Shown: positions 29,595-39,637, numbered from the stretch's first letter. The stretch is 61,908 nt of DNA from Comamonadaceae bacterium (GCA_947476465.1 CANJQN010000023.1:1-61908); one strand, 5' to 3'. The notes: generated from the sequence alone by a model not told the origin. A program made the numbers and translations.

Positions 29595-30695
29595 CTAACG
29601 CGAGCGGCGCGCCTTCTCTTCACGTAGTTCGCTTGGGGTGTGTCCGGTCTGCCGCGTGAATGCACGCCGCATGACCTGTTCGCCGCCGAAGCCGTACATA
29701 TGGGAAATCGTGGAAAGCCGCAAATCCGAGTCCAGTATTGCCGCTTTGGCCGCCTCAACTCTCATCATTTCGACCGCATGCGACGGATTGACCCCGATGA
29801 GTTTCGTGTACACGCGCGTGAAGTTGCGCACGCTCATGGAAACCCGGTCGGCGAGTTCATTGACATGCAGATTGCCGCCCAGATGGGCCAGCATCCATTC
29901 GTGCAGGAGTTCGAAGCGGCCTTCTTCTATCGGTTGCGTAGTGAGCGCAGCGCTCACCTGCGGCTGGTTTCCAGACCGTTTGACCAGCATCACCAGCCGC
30001 TTGCTGACGACGCGCGCGAGCTTGCGTCCGAGATCTTCCGCCAAGAGGTCGATTGTCAGATCAACCACAGCGCTCATTCCGGCAGCCGACCACATCTCGC
30101 GGTCGCGCACGAACAGCAAGTCGCGCTCCACCTGCACCTTCGGATAGGTGCGCCGGAATTCCTCGTACATCGTCCAGTGGGTGACGCATCGGCGTCCGTC
30201 GAGCAACCCGGCTTGCGCGACCAAAAATGTACCCGAGGCTGTCATGCACAGGCGCCGTGCGCTGGGGGCGCGGCGCGAAATCCAATCCATTGCGTCTTGA
30301 TCGAGCAGCGCTTGTCTGAACCCGAGGCCGCCGCCGATGATGAGGGTGTCGATCTCTATGTCTTCAGTCTCCGCGAATGCAACTGTTTGCAGCCCGCAAC
30401 CAAAATACGCCGGCAAAACTCCGCCCCTGGAGGACGCGAGCGTGATGGTGTAGGCCGGGACTGCGAGGTCCAGCTCCAATTCCGCCTGCCTGAAGGTTTC
30501 GACGAATGCCGCCAAGGTGAAGAGGCTGCAATCCTCGAACACCAGCACCACGATGTTGCGCACTTCGGTTGGCTTTTGAAAGGTCTCCCCGGTTGCGGTG
30601 GACAACGGAGGCGGATAGCTGCGCCGGTGGCCCGGCGATGGGGGCGTTCGCGCCGTGGTTTCCTTTGTCGCCTTCTTGTGCTGCCGGATCGTCAT
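29595..30695 (-). CDS. GlxA-family AraC-type transcriptional regulator
   Basis: About 366 residues from ATG 30695 (MTIRQHKKATKETTA); a TTG start 20 codons upstream is less likely, and neither has a strong ribosome site. Residues ~45-225 form a DJ-1/PfpI-like domain (NIVVLVFEDCSLFTLAAFVE; IIGGGLGFRQALLDQD; TASGTFLVAQAGLLDGRR). The C-terminal ~100 residues are an AraC double helix-turn-helix (NELADRVSMSVRNFTRVYTK; LSTISHMYGFGGEQVMRRAF). GlxA-type regulators activate catabolic genes in response to a metabolite. It diverges from the flavin reductase gene, so it likely controls this block. Confidence 0.88.
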   Translation of the reverse strand: MTIRQHKKATKETTARTPPSPGHRRSYPPPLSTATGETFQKPTEVRNIVVLVFEDCSLFTLAAFVETFRQAELELDLAVPAYTITLASSRGGVLPAYFGCGLQTVAFAETEDIEIDTLIIGGGLGFRQALLDQDAMDWISRRAPSARRLCMTASGTFLVAQAGLLDGRRCVTHWTMYEEFRRTYPKVQVERDLLFVRDREMWSAAGMSAVVDLTIDLLAEDLGRKLARVVSKRLVMLVKRSGNQPQVSAALTTQPIEEGRFELLHEWMLAHLGGNLHVNELADRVSMSVRNFTRVYTKLIGVNPSHAVEMMRVEAAKAAILDSDLRLSTISHMYGFGGEQVMRRAFTRQTGHTPSELREEKARRSR

Positions 30696-30732
30696 CGTTT
30701 CGAATGGTATCTCGTACCGTTGGGGGCGCCAA

Positions 30733-30762
30733 GGATGGGCAAACAGGATGGGCAAACAGGAT
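30733..30762. repeat. 13-bp tandem direct repeat in the regulator/reductase intergenic region
   Basis: GGATGGGCAAACA occurs twice head to tail (30733-30745, 30746-30758), followed by a third partial GGAT. It lies in the 189-base divergent region between the GlxA-type regulator and the flavin reductase. AraC-family proteins bind direct repeats, so it may be the regulator's operator. The repeat is observed; the role is inferred. Confidence 0.6.
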
Positions 30763-30884
30763 CGGAAAGGCCAAAAGTCGCCAGACCAGCTGTGTTACGC
30801 GATGTCCGAAATAGGCTCGTAATCGTCTCTCAGCCCCTCCACCCCTGCCGATAGGATGTATGTTCCCATTGATGTGCCCGAACA

Positions 30885-31394
30885 ATGAACAAGGTCTCAG
30901 ACTTCAAGCAGGGCATGCGCCTGCTGACTGGTGCGGTCTCGGTGATCACGACCGAGCATGAGGGGCGCAAGTACGGATTGACAGCCACGTCCGTATGCTC
31001 CTTGTCCGTGGATCCTCCGATGCTTGTGGTTTGCGTGAATCGCGATGCCAGTGCCTACAAGCCAACTTTGGCAAGCGGCAGGTTTTGCGTCAATGTGATC
31101 AACCATGACGACATCGACATCGCGAAATGCTTTTCGTCGCGCGAGGAGCATCACGTCAAGCAGCGTTTCGCCCTGGGCCGCTGGACCAAGGAATCCACAG
31201 GGGCGCCCTTGTTGGAAAGCAGTCTCGTCAGTTTCGACTGCCTGCTCAAGGACCACTTCTCGATGGCCACGCACAGCATATTCGTGGGGCTGGTCGAGGC
31301 GTCCACCGTGCGCCCCGAGGGCAGTGCACTGGTATATCTGGATGGGGCCTTTCGCCCATTGCCGATCCGCGCGCCGGCGATGGCTTTCGCCTAG
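30885..31394 (+). CDS. Flavin reductase (FMN-binding split-barrel family)
   Basis: 169 residues of the HpaC/DIM6/NTAB-type reductase family: FKQGMRLLTGAVSVITT at the start, GLTATSVCSLSVDPPMLVVC near 38-57, SGRFCVNVINHDD, and VYLDGAFRPL at the end. It uses NAD(P)H to reduce FMN/FAD, which then diffuses to a monooxygenase. The only flavin-dependent partner needing reduced flavin nearby is the luciferase-like enzyme, so together they probably form a two-component monooxygenase. It is transcribed divergently from the regulator. Confidence 0.92.
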   Translation: MNKVSDFKQGMRLLTGAVSVITTEHEGRKYGLTATSVCSLSVDPPMLVVCVNRDASAYKPTLASGRFCVNVINHDDIDIAKCFSSREEHHVKQRFALGRWTKESTGAPLLESSLVSFDCLLKDHFSMATHSIFVGLVEASTVRPEGSALVYLDGAFRPLPIRAPAMAFA

Positions 31395-31508
31395 ACCGGG
31401 CGGCCCAAGCCTGGTTTCCTCCCGGTCCTGAGCCGGCTCGCATCCCGGGGCATGACGCCCTCGCTCGCAACAGCCGTACTGTCTTGATAATGCGTTCCAG
31501 ACCTCCAA

Positions 31509-32486
31509 ATGCCGCTTGATCCTGAGATGTCCGCAGTGGTTCAGGTGCTGGCCAACGGCCCGCTTCCGATCATCACGACCTTGCCCGTGGACGAGGCCCT
31601 GGGCCGCCTGCGGGTTCCCCCGCCAGCTCCTGCGAGCGCCGGGACCGACGAACTGGCTGTCGAGGACATCGTCATTCCGACAAGGGGCTCGAGCATTCCT
31701 GGTCGCCTTTATCGCCCTGTCGGCGCAGCACGCCCGCCTCTGTTGGTGCACCTCCACGGAGGCGGGTGGGTCACCGGATCGATCGCTGGGGACGATGCGC
31801 GCTGCAGAACCCTCGCGGTGATGGCCAACTGCGCAATTTTGTCGGTCGGGTACCGACTCGCCCCTGAGCATAGGTTTCCCAAAGGGCTGGAAGACTGCTA
31901 CGACGCCACTGCGTGGGCGGTTGCGCAGGCCGGGCACCTGGGAGTCGATGCCACACGTGTCGGTGTGGGCGGCACAAGTGCCGGAGCAAACCTGGCCGCC
32001 GGCGTCGCGCTGCTAGCGCGAGACCGGGCTGAAATCCGGATCGCGTTTCAGTTGCTGGCCTATCCCATCTGCGATGGAAAAATGGCGCTGCCTTCTTACG
32101 ATACTTTCAGCGATGGCTACATCCTCACGCGTGATGCCATGAAATGGTATTGGGGGCTTTATCTTTCGAGTGAAACGGATCGCAGCAATGGGTACGCGTC
32201 GCCGCTGGACGCCGTTGACCTGCGAGGCCTCCCGCCAGCACTCATTCTCACTGCGGAATTCGATCCACTGCGCGATGAGGGCGAAGCCTATGGCGCGCGA
32301 CTTCGAGATGCTGGCGTTCAAGTCGAAGTGATCCGTTATCCGGGGGTCATCCACGGGTTCATGTCCTTCGCTCCCCAATTGGCACAAAGCCGCATGGCGA
32401 TGGCCACGTCGGCCGAGGCACTCAAGACATTTGGCTTGACGGGCGTTTCCGATCCGACACGAGGTCGGGCCCTGCCGGGCGGCTAA
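31509..32486 (+). CDS. Alpha/beta hydrolase, hormone-sensitive-lipase (HSL) family
   Basis: 325 residues. The oxyanion motif HGGG is at 83-86, nucleophile S157 is in GTSAG, acid D252 in EFDPLRDEG, and H282 in VIHGF: a complete triad. HSL-type esterases hydrolyse short-chain esters or lactones. A Baeyer-Villiger or luciferase-like monooxygenase often makes esters or lactones, so this enzyme could act on the product; that is inference. It lies 114 bases after the flavin reductase gene on the same strand. ATG 31509 gives MPLDPEMSAVV; Met7 is an alternative start. Confidence 0.9.
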   Translation: MPLDPEMSAVVQVLANGPLPIITTLPVDEALGRLRVPPPAPASAGTDELAVEDIVIPTRGSSIPGRLYRPVGAARPPLLVHLHGGGWVTGSIAGDDARCRTLAVMANCAILSVGYRLAPEHRFPKGLEDCYDATAWAVAQAGHLGVDATRVGVGGTSAGANLAAGVALLARDRAEIRIAFQLLAYPICDGKMALPSYDTFSDGYILTRDAMKWYWGLYLSSETDRSNGYASPLDAVDLRGLPPALILTAEFDPLRDEGEAYGARLRDAGVQVEVIRYPGVIHGFMSFAPQLAQSRMAMATSAEALKTFGLTGVSDPTRGRALPGG

Positions 32487-32589
32487 GAGGGGTTGATTCA
32501 GGCCACAGCGGGAGCCCATCGGTCCGATTGGGCCACCTGCTTGCGAGTAGGATTCCCAAACCATGAAGTTGTCCAGTTCACCCTTATAA

Positions 32590-33384
32590 ATGCGTTCCTA
32601 TTTGTTCGTCCCGGGCGATCGCCCTGAGCGTTTTGCCAAGGCGGCCGCCAGTGGCGCGCACCGGGTGATCCTGGACCTGGAAGACGCCGTCAACCCCGAC
32701 GCCAAGGACGCGGCGCGCGCCTGCGTGGCGGCTTGGCTCGGCGCCGGGCACGCTGCGATGGTGCGGATCAACGGTGCCGACACGACCTGGTTCGAGGACG
32801 ATTGCCGCATGCTGGCGGCGGCTGGCGCGCGCGCAGTCATGCTGCCCAAGTCGCAGGACCTGGCCACGCTCGCGCGCCTGGCAAGCCGGCTGCCAGTCGG
32901 CGCGGCGCTGGTGCCGCTGGTGGAGACAGCCGCCGGCCTGTGGAACGTACGAGAGGTCGCCGGCGCGCCCGGCGTGCACCGCCTGGCCTTCGGTTCAGTG
33001 GACTACCAGCTCGATCTGGGCATTGAAGGCGACGGCGACGAACTGCTGCAGGCGCGCTCGCAGCTGGTTCTGGCATCACGCGTTGCCGGCATCCCCGCGC
33101 CGGTCGATGGCGTCACGCTTTCAATCAAGGACCCGGTCGCGCTGTCGGCCGACGTGGCGCGCGCGCGGCGCCTGGGATTTGGCGCCAAGCTGTGCATCCA
33201 CCCCTCGCAGGTGGAGGCGGTCAACACCGGCTTCGCGCCGTCGGCCGACGAGTTGGCCTGGGCCCGCGAGGTCCTGGAGGCCAGCAGCGCAGGTGGCCGC
33301 GGCGCCCTGACCGTGCGCGGCAAGCTGGTCGACCAGCCAGTGGTCGAACGCGCCAGAAGGCTGCTGGCTTTGTCTCTTCAATAG
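32590..33384 (+). CDS. CitE/HpcH-family CoA-ester lyase
   Basis: 264 residues of the TIM-barrel HpcH/HpaI-CitE family: MRSYLFVPGDRPERFAKA, VILDLEDAVNPDAKDAAR (metal/CoA-binding acidic residues), VMLPKS, PLVETAAGLWNVRE, and GAKLCIHPSQVEAVN. Likely cleaves or forms a C-C bond in an acyl-CoA such as a malyl- or citramalyl-CoA type. It is GC-rich like the core genome, unlike the block before it, so it may not belong to that pathway. A terminator-like hairpin follows. Confidence 0.9.
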   Translation: MRSYLFVPGDRPERFAKAAASGAHRVILDLEDAVNPDAKDAARACVAAWLGAGHAAMVRINGADTTWFEDDCRMLAAAGARAVMLPKSQDLATLARLASRLPVGAALVPLVETAAGLWNVREVAGAPGVHRLAFGSVDYQLDLGIEGDGDELLQARSQLVLASRVAGIPAPVDGVTLSIKDPVALSADVARARRLGFGAKLCIHPSQVEAVNTGFAPSADELAWAREVLEASSAGGRGALTVRGKLVDQPVVERARRLLALSLQ

Positions 33385-33454
33385 CCGGGCTCAATCCGGC
33401 CGATTAAGTCCGGCAATTGGACCGCTGTGCTTAGCGTGTCTAATCTGCGGGTGT

Positions 33455-33489
33455 CACGGCGCGCCAGGTGAGGCGCCGTGGTGCTTTTT
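33455..33489 (+). terminator. Rho-independent terminator-like hairpin
   Basis: CACGGCGC (33455-33462) and GCGCCGTG (33473-33480) pair perfectly with a 10-base loop, followed by GTGC and five T residues (33485-33489). It ends 21 bases before the rubrerythrin start, so it may end the CitE transcript or act as a leader attenuator. Confidence 0.6.
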
Positions 33490-33510
33490 CCCAACCACCA
33501 GGAGATGACC

Positions 33511-33933
33511 ATGGCAGCACTCAAAGGCTCGAAGACCGAAGAGAACCTGAAGGCCGCGTTCGCAGGCGAATCGCAGGCCAACCGCCGTTACCTCTATTTC
33601 GCAAACAAGGCGGACATCGAGGGGCAAAACGACGTGGCGGCGCTGTTTCGCTCCACCGCCGAAGGCGAGACGGGCCACGCCCACGGCCACCTCGAGTGGC
33701 TGGAGCAGTGCGGCGACCCGGCCACTGGCCTGCCGATCGGCGGCACCCGCCTGAACCTGCAGGCCGCGGTGGCTGGCGAGACCCACGAGTACACCGACAT
33801 GTACCCGGGCATGGCCAAGACCGCGCGCAACGAAGGCTTTGACGAAGTCGCCGACTGGTTCGAGACGCTGGCCAAGGCTGAGCGCTCGCACGCCAACCGC
33901 TACACGAAGGCGCTGAACGAACTGGTGGACTGA
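33511..33933 (+). CDS. Rubrerythrin, rubredoxin-less
   Basis: 140 residues from ATG 33511, placed just after AGGAG. It is a four-helix di-iron protein: E20 in [11 protein letters not shown]53-x-x-H56 (EGETGH), E93 (THEYTDMYP) and E124-x-x-H127 (AERSH) are the diiron ligands. The rubredoxin C-terminal domain of anaerobic rubrerythrins is missing. Reduces peroxide in the cytoplasm. The next two genes, an Fe-S protein and DUF3501, recur with it in proteobacteria; the three probably form one redox system. Confidence 0.95.
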   Translation: MAALKGSKTEENLKAAFAGESQANRRYLYFANKADIEGQNDVAALFRSTAEGETGHAHGHLEWLEQCGDPATGLPIGGTRLNLQAAVAGETHEYTDMYPGMAKTARNEGFDEVADWFETLAKAERSHANRYTKALNELVD

Positions 33934-33948
33934 TAGCCCACCCCCGAT

Positions 33949-34040
33949 GTGGCTCACTTCGTGTAGCCACCTCCCCCTCAAGGGGGCGCACCCAGTGGCC
34001 GGGCGAAGCCCGTTCCACGGGTGCCCTGGTCTTGGGTGTG
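33949..34040. repeat. Intergenic repeat with three hairpins
   Basis: GTGGCT...AGCCAC (33949-33970), CCCCCT-CA-AGGGGG (33973-33986) and CGGGC-GAA-GCCCG (34000-34012) follow one another, then a CACGGGTGCCCTGG stretch. From memory, very similar text recurs many times between genes in Comamonadaceae. It sits between rubrerythrin and the Fe-S gene; function is unknown. Confidence 0.55.
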
Positions 34041-34119
34041 GGTGCTCGGAGTGTTGTCTCCGCGGCCCGGCAAGGCCGGTTCCGCGGCGGCCGCTGAAAA
34101 ATTCGACAGGAGAACCCCC

Positions 34120-35472
34120 ATGGCCGCACGCGAAGGCAACCTGGAAGCGCCCACTCGGCACCCGATCGACTGGAAGAACCCGCAGTTCTACAGCGAGGAG
34201 GAGACCTTCAAGGAACTCGAGCGCATCTTCGACATCTGCCACGGCTGCCGGCGCTGCGTCAGCCTGTGCGGCTCGTTTCCCACCCTGTTCGACCTGGTCG
34301 ACGAGAGCAAGACGGGTGAGGTGGACGGTGTTGACAAGCAGGACTACTGGAAGGTGGTCGACCAGTGCTACCTGTGCGACCTGTGCTACATGACCAAGTG
34401 CCCCTACGTGCCACCGCACGCGTGGAACCTGGATTTTCCGCACACCATGCTGCGGGCCAAGGCGATCAAGTTCAAGAAGGGCGAGGTCGGCATCGCCGAG
34501 AAGTTTTTGGCCTCCACCGACGTGCACGGCCAGTTCGCGGGCATTCCGATCGTGGTGCAGACGGTTAACGCGGTCAACAGCACCAAGCTGGGCCGAAGCG
34601 CCATGGAAAGCGTGATGGGCGTCGACAAGAACGCCTGGCTGCCCGACCTGGCCACCCAGCGCTTTCGCTCGGGCACGAAAAAGTCGGATGCCTTCGCGGT
34701 GAAGGACGGCGCCAAGACGCCCGGAAAGGTGGCCATCTACGCCACCTGCTACGTCAACTACAACGAGCCCGGCATCGGCCACGATCTGCTCAAGGTGCTG
34801 GCGCACAACGAAGTGCCCTATGTGCTGGTCGACAAGGAAAAATGCTGCGGCATGCCCAAGCTGGAGCTCGGTGACCTGGAATCGGTGGACAAAGCCAAGC
34901 AGGCCAACATCCCGGTGCTGGCCCGCTATGCGCGCGAGGGCTATGCCATCGTCGCCGCCGTGCCCAGCTGCGCCCTGATGTTCAAGCAGGAGCTGCCGCT
35001 GATGTACCCGGGCGACGCCGACGTGCAGCTCGTCAAGCAAGCCATGTGGGACCCGTTCGAGTACCTGATGGCGCGCAAGCGCGACGGCCTGCTCAAGACC
35101 GAGTTTTCGCAGCCGCTGGGCAAGATCAGCTACCAGATCCCCTGCCACGGCCGGGTGCAGAACATCGGCAAGAAGACCGAGGAAATGCTCAAGATGGTGC
35201 CGGGCACCTTCGTGCAGACCAACGAGCGTTGTTCGGGCCATGCCGGCACCTTCGGCGTCAAGAAGCTCTATCACGAGCAGGCCATGAAGATCGGCAAGCC
35301 CCTGTTCAAGAAGATGGCCGAGCATCCGCAGGGCGGCGCGCCCGACTACATCAGCTCCGACTGCCCGCTGGGCGGCCATCACATCGCCCAGGGCTTTGAG
35401 CGCAACAACCTGGGCACGCCCACGCTGGCGCACCCGCTGACGCTGGTGCGCATGGCCTACGGGCTCAAGTAG
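34120..35472 (+). CDS. Heterodisulfide-reductase-like (GlpC-type) Fe-S protein
   Basis: 450 residues from ATG 34120 (after AGGAGAACCCCC). Two ferredoxin-like cysteine clusters lie near residues 43-53 (CHGCRRCVSLC) and 87-98 (CYLCDLCYMTKC). Two CCG-type halves follow (YATCYVNYNEPGIG...CCGMPKLELG and PCHGRVQNIG...CSGHAGTFG). It is an electron carrier for a partner redox protein, cytoplasmic or membrane-edge. Its place between rubrerythrin and DUF3501 suggests it delivers electrons to rubrerythrin; this is inference. Confidence 0.92.
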   Translation: MAAREGNLEAPTRHPIDWKNPQFYSEEETFKELERIFDICHGCRRCVSLCGSFPTLFDLVDESKTGEVDGVDKQDYWKVVDQCYLCDLCYMTKCPYVPPHAWNLDFPHTMLRAKAIKFKKGEVGIAEKFLASTDVHGQFAGIPIVVQTVNAVNSTKLGRSAMESVMGVDKNAWLPDLATQRFRSGTKKSDAFAVKDGAKTPGKVAIYATCYVNYNEPGIGHDLLKVLAHNEVPYVLVDKEKCCGMPKLELGDLESVDKAKQANIPVLARYAREGYAIVAAVPSCALMFKQELPLMYPGDADVQLVKQAMWDPFEYLMARKRDGLLKTEFSQPLGKISYQIPCHGRVQNIGKKTEEMLKMVPGTFVQTNERCSGHAGTFGVKKLYHEQAMKIGKPLFKKMAEHPQGGAPDYISSDCPLGGHHIAQGFERNNLGTPTLAHPLTLVRMAYGLK

Positions 35473-35492
35473 CAAACATCGAATCGAACACT

Positions 35493-36083
35493 ATGCAGTT
35501 GACCGGCCACATCACCCCCGACAGCCTGATGACACTGGAGGCCTACAGCCGCTGGCGCAAGGCCCACAAGGGCGAGCTCATCGCGCACCGCAAGCTGCGC
35601 TCGGTGCACCTGGGCGACCACATCACGCTGCAGTTCGAAAGCGAAATGACCGTGCGCTACCAGGTCCAGGAGATGCTGCGCATCGAGAAGATCTTCGAAG
35701 AGGAGGGCATCATTCAAGAGATCGAGGCCTATGCGCCGCTCATGCCCGACGGCACGAACTGGAAGGCCACGATGATGATCGAGTACCCCGACGTGAACGA
35801 GCGCAAGCGCGAGCTGGCTCGCCTGATCGGCGTGGAAGACCGGTTGTATGTCGAGGTCGAGGGCCGCGAGCGCGTCTACGCCATCGCCGACGAAGACCTG
35901 GACCGCGAAAACGACGAGAAGACCTCGGCGGTGCACTTTGTTCGCTTCGAGTTCCCGCCGGCGGCGGCTGCTGCGGTGAAGGCGGGGGCGGGCGTCAAGC
36001 TGGGCTGCGACCACCGCAACTATCCCTCGCACGTGACGATCGGCGCTGAGACGCTGGCCTCGCTGGCGGGTGATCTCAAGTAG
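35493..36083 (+). CDS. DUF3501 family protein
   Basis: 196 residues, matching DUF3501 in layout: LTGHITPDSLMTLEAYSRWR at the start, RSVHLGDHITLQFESEMTVRYQVQEMLR in the middle (two segments), and GCDHRNYPSHVTIGAETLASL at the end. Function is unknown. It recurs directly after rubrerythrin and GlpC-like Fe-S genes and is 20 bases behind here, so it is a likely accessory to that redox unit. No metal-binding cluster is seen. Confidence 0.9.
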   Translation: MQLTGHITPDSLMTLEAYSRWRKAHKGELIAHRKLRSVHLGDHITLQFESEMTVRYQVQEMLRIEKIFEEEGIIQEIEAYAPLMPDGTNWKATMMIEYPDVNERKRELARLIGVEDRLYVEVEGRERVYAIADEDLDRENDEKTSAVHFVRFEFPPAAAAAVKAGAGVKLGCDHRNYPSHVTIGAETLASLAGDLK

Positions 36084-36092
36084 CCAGGCGGG

Positions 36093-36842
36093 TCAGCGGC
36101 TCGTGGGCCCGAACCGGTCGATGCGGTCGCTGATCAGTCCGTCCACGCCCAACGCCAGCAGGCGCGAGACGTCCGACTCCTCATTGACCGTGTAGGCCAG
36201 GCAGCGCAGGCCCGCCCCTCGTGCTTGCGCCACCAGCTGCGCATTCCACAGCGGGTGGTGGCACACCAGCGCCACGCAGCCCAGGGCGCAGGCCTGGATC
36301 ACGGCCCCCTGGGCCGAACCATCTTTCAGCAAACCTCGTGGCAGATGGGGCGCGGTCTCGCCGGCGGCCTCCAGGGATGCGACCTGGAACGAGGTGAGCA
36401 GCGGCGGTGTCGGCGCTTGCTCCCACAGCTGTGCGGCTTGCGCCGCCACCCCCTCGCCGGTGCGGCGTTCCTGGCCCGGATTGGGCTTGAGCTCGATATT
36501 GAGCAGGTGGCCCGATTCGAGGCACCATGCGGCCACCTCTGCCAGCGTGGGCAGGCGTTCGCCGGCCCGCGCCGGGCCGTGCCAGGACCCGGCGTCGAGT
36601 TGGGAGAGCTCGGACCAAGGCATTGAAGCGGCCGGGCCCCTCCCGCTGGTCGTGCGATCCAGCGTGACGTCGTGCAACAGGAAGGGCACACCGTCACTCG
36701 ACAGCTTCACATCGCATTCGGCCATGCGCCAGCCTTTGGCAGCCCCCAAGCGCAGGGCGGCCAAGGTGTTCTCGGGCGCGAGCAGACCCGCGCCGCGGTG
36801 GGCGATCCACAGGGGATAGGGCCAATTGTTCAACGGGGACAA
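36093..36842 (-). CDS. ugpQ: Glycerophosphodiester phosphodiesterase
   Basis: 249 residues with GDPD signatures: IAHRGAGLLAPENTLAAL (HRG and ENT), ECDVKLSSDGVPFLLHDVTL (E, D and HD metal ligands), and the C-terminal GVDGLISDR. Hydrolyses glycerophosphodiesters to glycerol-3-phosphate in the cytoplasm. No signal peptide, as in UgpQ. It starts 2 bases after the ugpC stop on the minus strand, so it is the last gene of the ugp operon. Confidence 0.95.
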   Translation of the reverse strand: MSPLNNWPYPLWIAHRGAGLLAPENTLAALRLGAAKGWRMAECDVKLSSDGVPFLLHDVTLDRTTSGRGPAASMPWSELSQLDAGSWHGPARAGERLPTLAEVAAWCLESGHLLNIELKPNPGQERRTGEGVAAQAAQLWEQAPTPPLLTSFQVASLEAAGETAPHLPRGLLKDGSAQGAVIQACALGCVALVCHHPLWNAQLVAQARGAGLRCLAYTVNEESDVSRLLALGVDGLISDRIDRFGPTSR

Positions 36843-36844
36843 CT

Positions 36845-37849
<1,005 letters not shown>

Positions 37850-37859
37850 GTTCTTCGTC

Positions 37860-38711
37860 TTATTTTTCGGTGTCGACCAGGCCCTTGACGAACCACTTTT
37901 GCATGGCCACCACCACGATGGCCGGTGGCAGCATCGCCAGGATGGCGGTGGCCATGACCACGTTCCACTCGTTGGCGGCATCGCCGCCCGCGATCATGCG
38001 CTTGATGCCCACGACCACCGGATACATGTCTTCGCTGGTGGTGGCCAGTAGCGGCCACAGGTATTGGTTCCAGCCGTAGATGAACTGGATCACGAAGAGC
38101 GCCGCCATGGAGGTCTTGGACAGGGGTAGCAGCACGTCGAAGAAGAACTGCATGGGGCCGGCGCCGTCCATTCGGGAGGCTTCGGCCAACTCCTCGGGCA
38201 CGGTCAGGAAGAACTGCCGGAACAGGAAGGTGGCCGTGGCTGACGCGATCAGCGGCACCGTGAGTCCGGCGTAGGTGTTGAGCAGATTCAGATCCGACAG
38301 CACCTTGTAGGTCGGCAAGATGCGCACCTCGACAGGCAGCATCAGGGTGATGAAGATCGCCCAGAAACAGGTCTTGCGGAACGGAAAACGGAAGTAGACG
38401 ATGGCGAACGCCGACAGCAGCGAGATGGTGATCTTGCCGATGGAGATCACCAGCGCGGTGACAAGGCTGACCCACATCATCCGGATCACCGGCGCGTTAG
38501 AGCCGGTGGCCGCCTCGCGGCCAAAGAGCGCCGCACGGTAGCTGTCCCACAGGTGGCTGCCCGGCAGCAGCGGCATCGGCGCCTGTACGATGTCCTGCGC
38601 GGTATGGGTGGAGGCCACCACCGCCAGGTAGATGGGAAACGCCACCAGGAACACCCCCACCAGCACGATGGCATGTGCCAGTACACCGTGCAAGCCGCGC
38701 TTTTCAACCAT
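37860..38711 (-). CDS. ugpE: Glycerol-3-phosphate ABC transporter permease UgpE
   Basis: 283 residues with six hydrophobic segments and the permease EAA loop ([20 protein letters not shown] near residue 185). ATG 38711 (MVEKRGLHG) is preferred over a TTG two codons upstream. Encoded between ugpA and ugpC with 10-18 base gaps. Forms the inner-membrane channel with UgpA. Confidence 0.93.
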   Translation of the reverse strand: MVEKRGLHGVLAHAIVLVGVFLVAFPIYLAVVASTHTAQDIVQAPMPLLPGSHLWDSYRAALFGREAATGSNAPVIRMMWVSLVTALVISIGKITISLLSAFAIVYFRFPFRKTCFWAIFITLMLPVEVRILPTYKVLSDLNLLNTYAGLTVPLIASATATFLFRQFFLTVPEELAEASRMDGAGPMQFFFDVLLPLSKTSMAALFVIQFIYGWNQYLWPLLATTSEDMYPVVVGIKRMIAGGDAANEWNVVMATAILAMLPPAIVVVAMQKWFVKGLVDTEK

Positions 38712-38729
38712 GGACAATCCCCGGTGGCA

Positions 38730-39611
38730 TCAGTACTGCACCTTCTTTTCGACGTAGCGGAACTGCACCACAGTGAGCGCGACGACGATCACCATCAGCA
38801 CCACCGATTGAGCCGCCGAGCCGCCCAGGTCCATGGCCTTGAAGCCGTCGTAGTACACCTTGTAAACCAGGATGGCGGTGTCCTTGCCGGGTCCGCCCTG
38901 GGTGGCCGCGTCAACGATGGCAAAGGTGTCGAAGAACGCGTACACCACGTTGATCACCAGCAGGAAGAACGTGGTGGGCGACAGCAGGGGAAGCTGCACC
39001 GACCAGAACCGCCGCCACGGCCCCGCACCGTCGATGGCCGCAGCTTCGATCAGCGACTTGGGGATCGATTGCAGGCCCGCCAGGAAGAACAGGAAGTTGT
39101 AGGAAATCTGCTTCCAGACCGAGGCGATGACAATCAGTGTCATCGCGTGGCCTGAGTCAAGCAGGTGATTCCAATTGACGCCGAACTTGCCCAGCGCGTA
39201 CGCCACGACGCCGAGCGAGGGCGAGAACATGAAGACCCACAGTACGGCAGCCACCGCCGGGGCGACCGCGTACGGCAGGATGAGAAAGGTCTTGTAGAAG
39301 ATCGCGCCACGGACGATGCGCTCGGTGAACACGGCCAGCAACAGGGCCAGGCTGATGCCGATGCCGGCTACCAGCACCGAGAACAAGGCCGTGGTCTTGA
39401 ACGATTCGACGTAGCTCGGGTCGTCGAACAGTTGCCTGAAATTGTCCAGGCCGACGTACACGACGGAGGTGCCAAAGGCGTCTTGTTGCTGCAGGGACTG
39501 CAGCAGGGCCTGCGCCGCGGGCCAGAAAAAGAAGGTCAGGATGACGGCCAGTTGCGGCGCGAGCAGCAGCCATGGCAGGGCACGTGATCGGAAGTAGACG
39601 CGCTTTTCCAT
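38730..39611 (-). CDS. ugpA: Glycerol-3-phosphate ABC transporter permease UgpA
   Basis: 293 residues from ATG 39611 ([16 protein letters not shown]). Six membrane segments (for example [19 protein letters not shown]) and the EAA loop [20 protein letters not shown]. Pairs with UgpE. It follows ugpB after a 90-base gap that holds a hairpin. Confidence 0.93.
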   Translation of the reverse strand: MEKRVYFRSRALPWLLLAPQLAVILTFFFWPAAQALLQSLQQQDAFGTSVVYVGLDNFRQLFDDPSYVESFKTTALFSVLVAGIGISLALLLAVFTERIVRGAIFYKTFLILPYAVAPAVAAVLWVFMFSPSLGVVAYALGKFGVNWNHLLDSGHAMTLIVIASVWKQISYNFLFFLAGLQSIPKSLIEAAAIDGAGPWRRFWSVQLPLLSPTTFFLLVINVVYAFFDTFAIVDAATQGGPGKDTAILVYKVYYDGFKAMDLGGSAAQSVVLMVIVVALTVVQFRYVEKKVQY

Positions 39612-39637
39612 TTGGTTGTCATTGTGGCGCGACAGAA

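Noticed and set aside
30696..30755. TTG start extending the GlxA-type regulator by 20 codons
   Set aside because: It would place the 13-bp direct repeats inside the gene and has no ribosome site; the ATG at 30695 is preferred, though not certain.
33454..35475. Minus-strand frame opposite rubrerythrin and the Fe-S gene
   Set aside because: Spans two real genes and an intergenic repeat; no motif.
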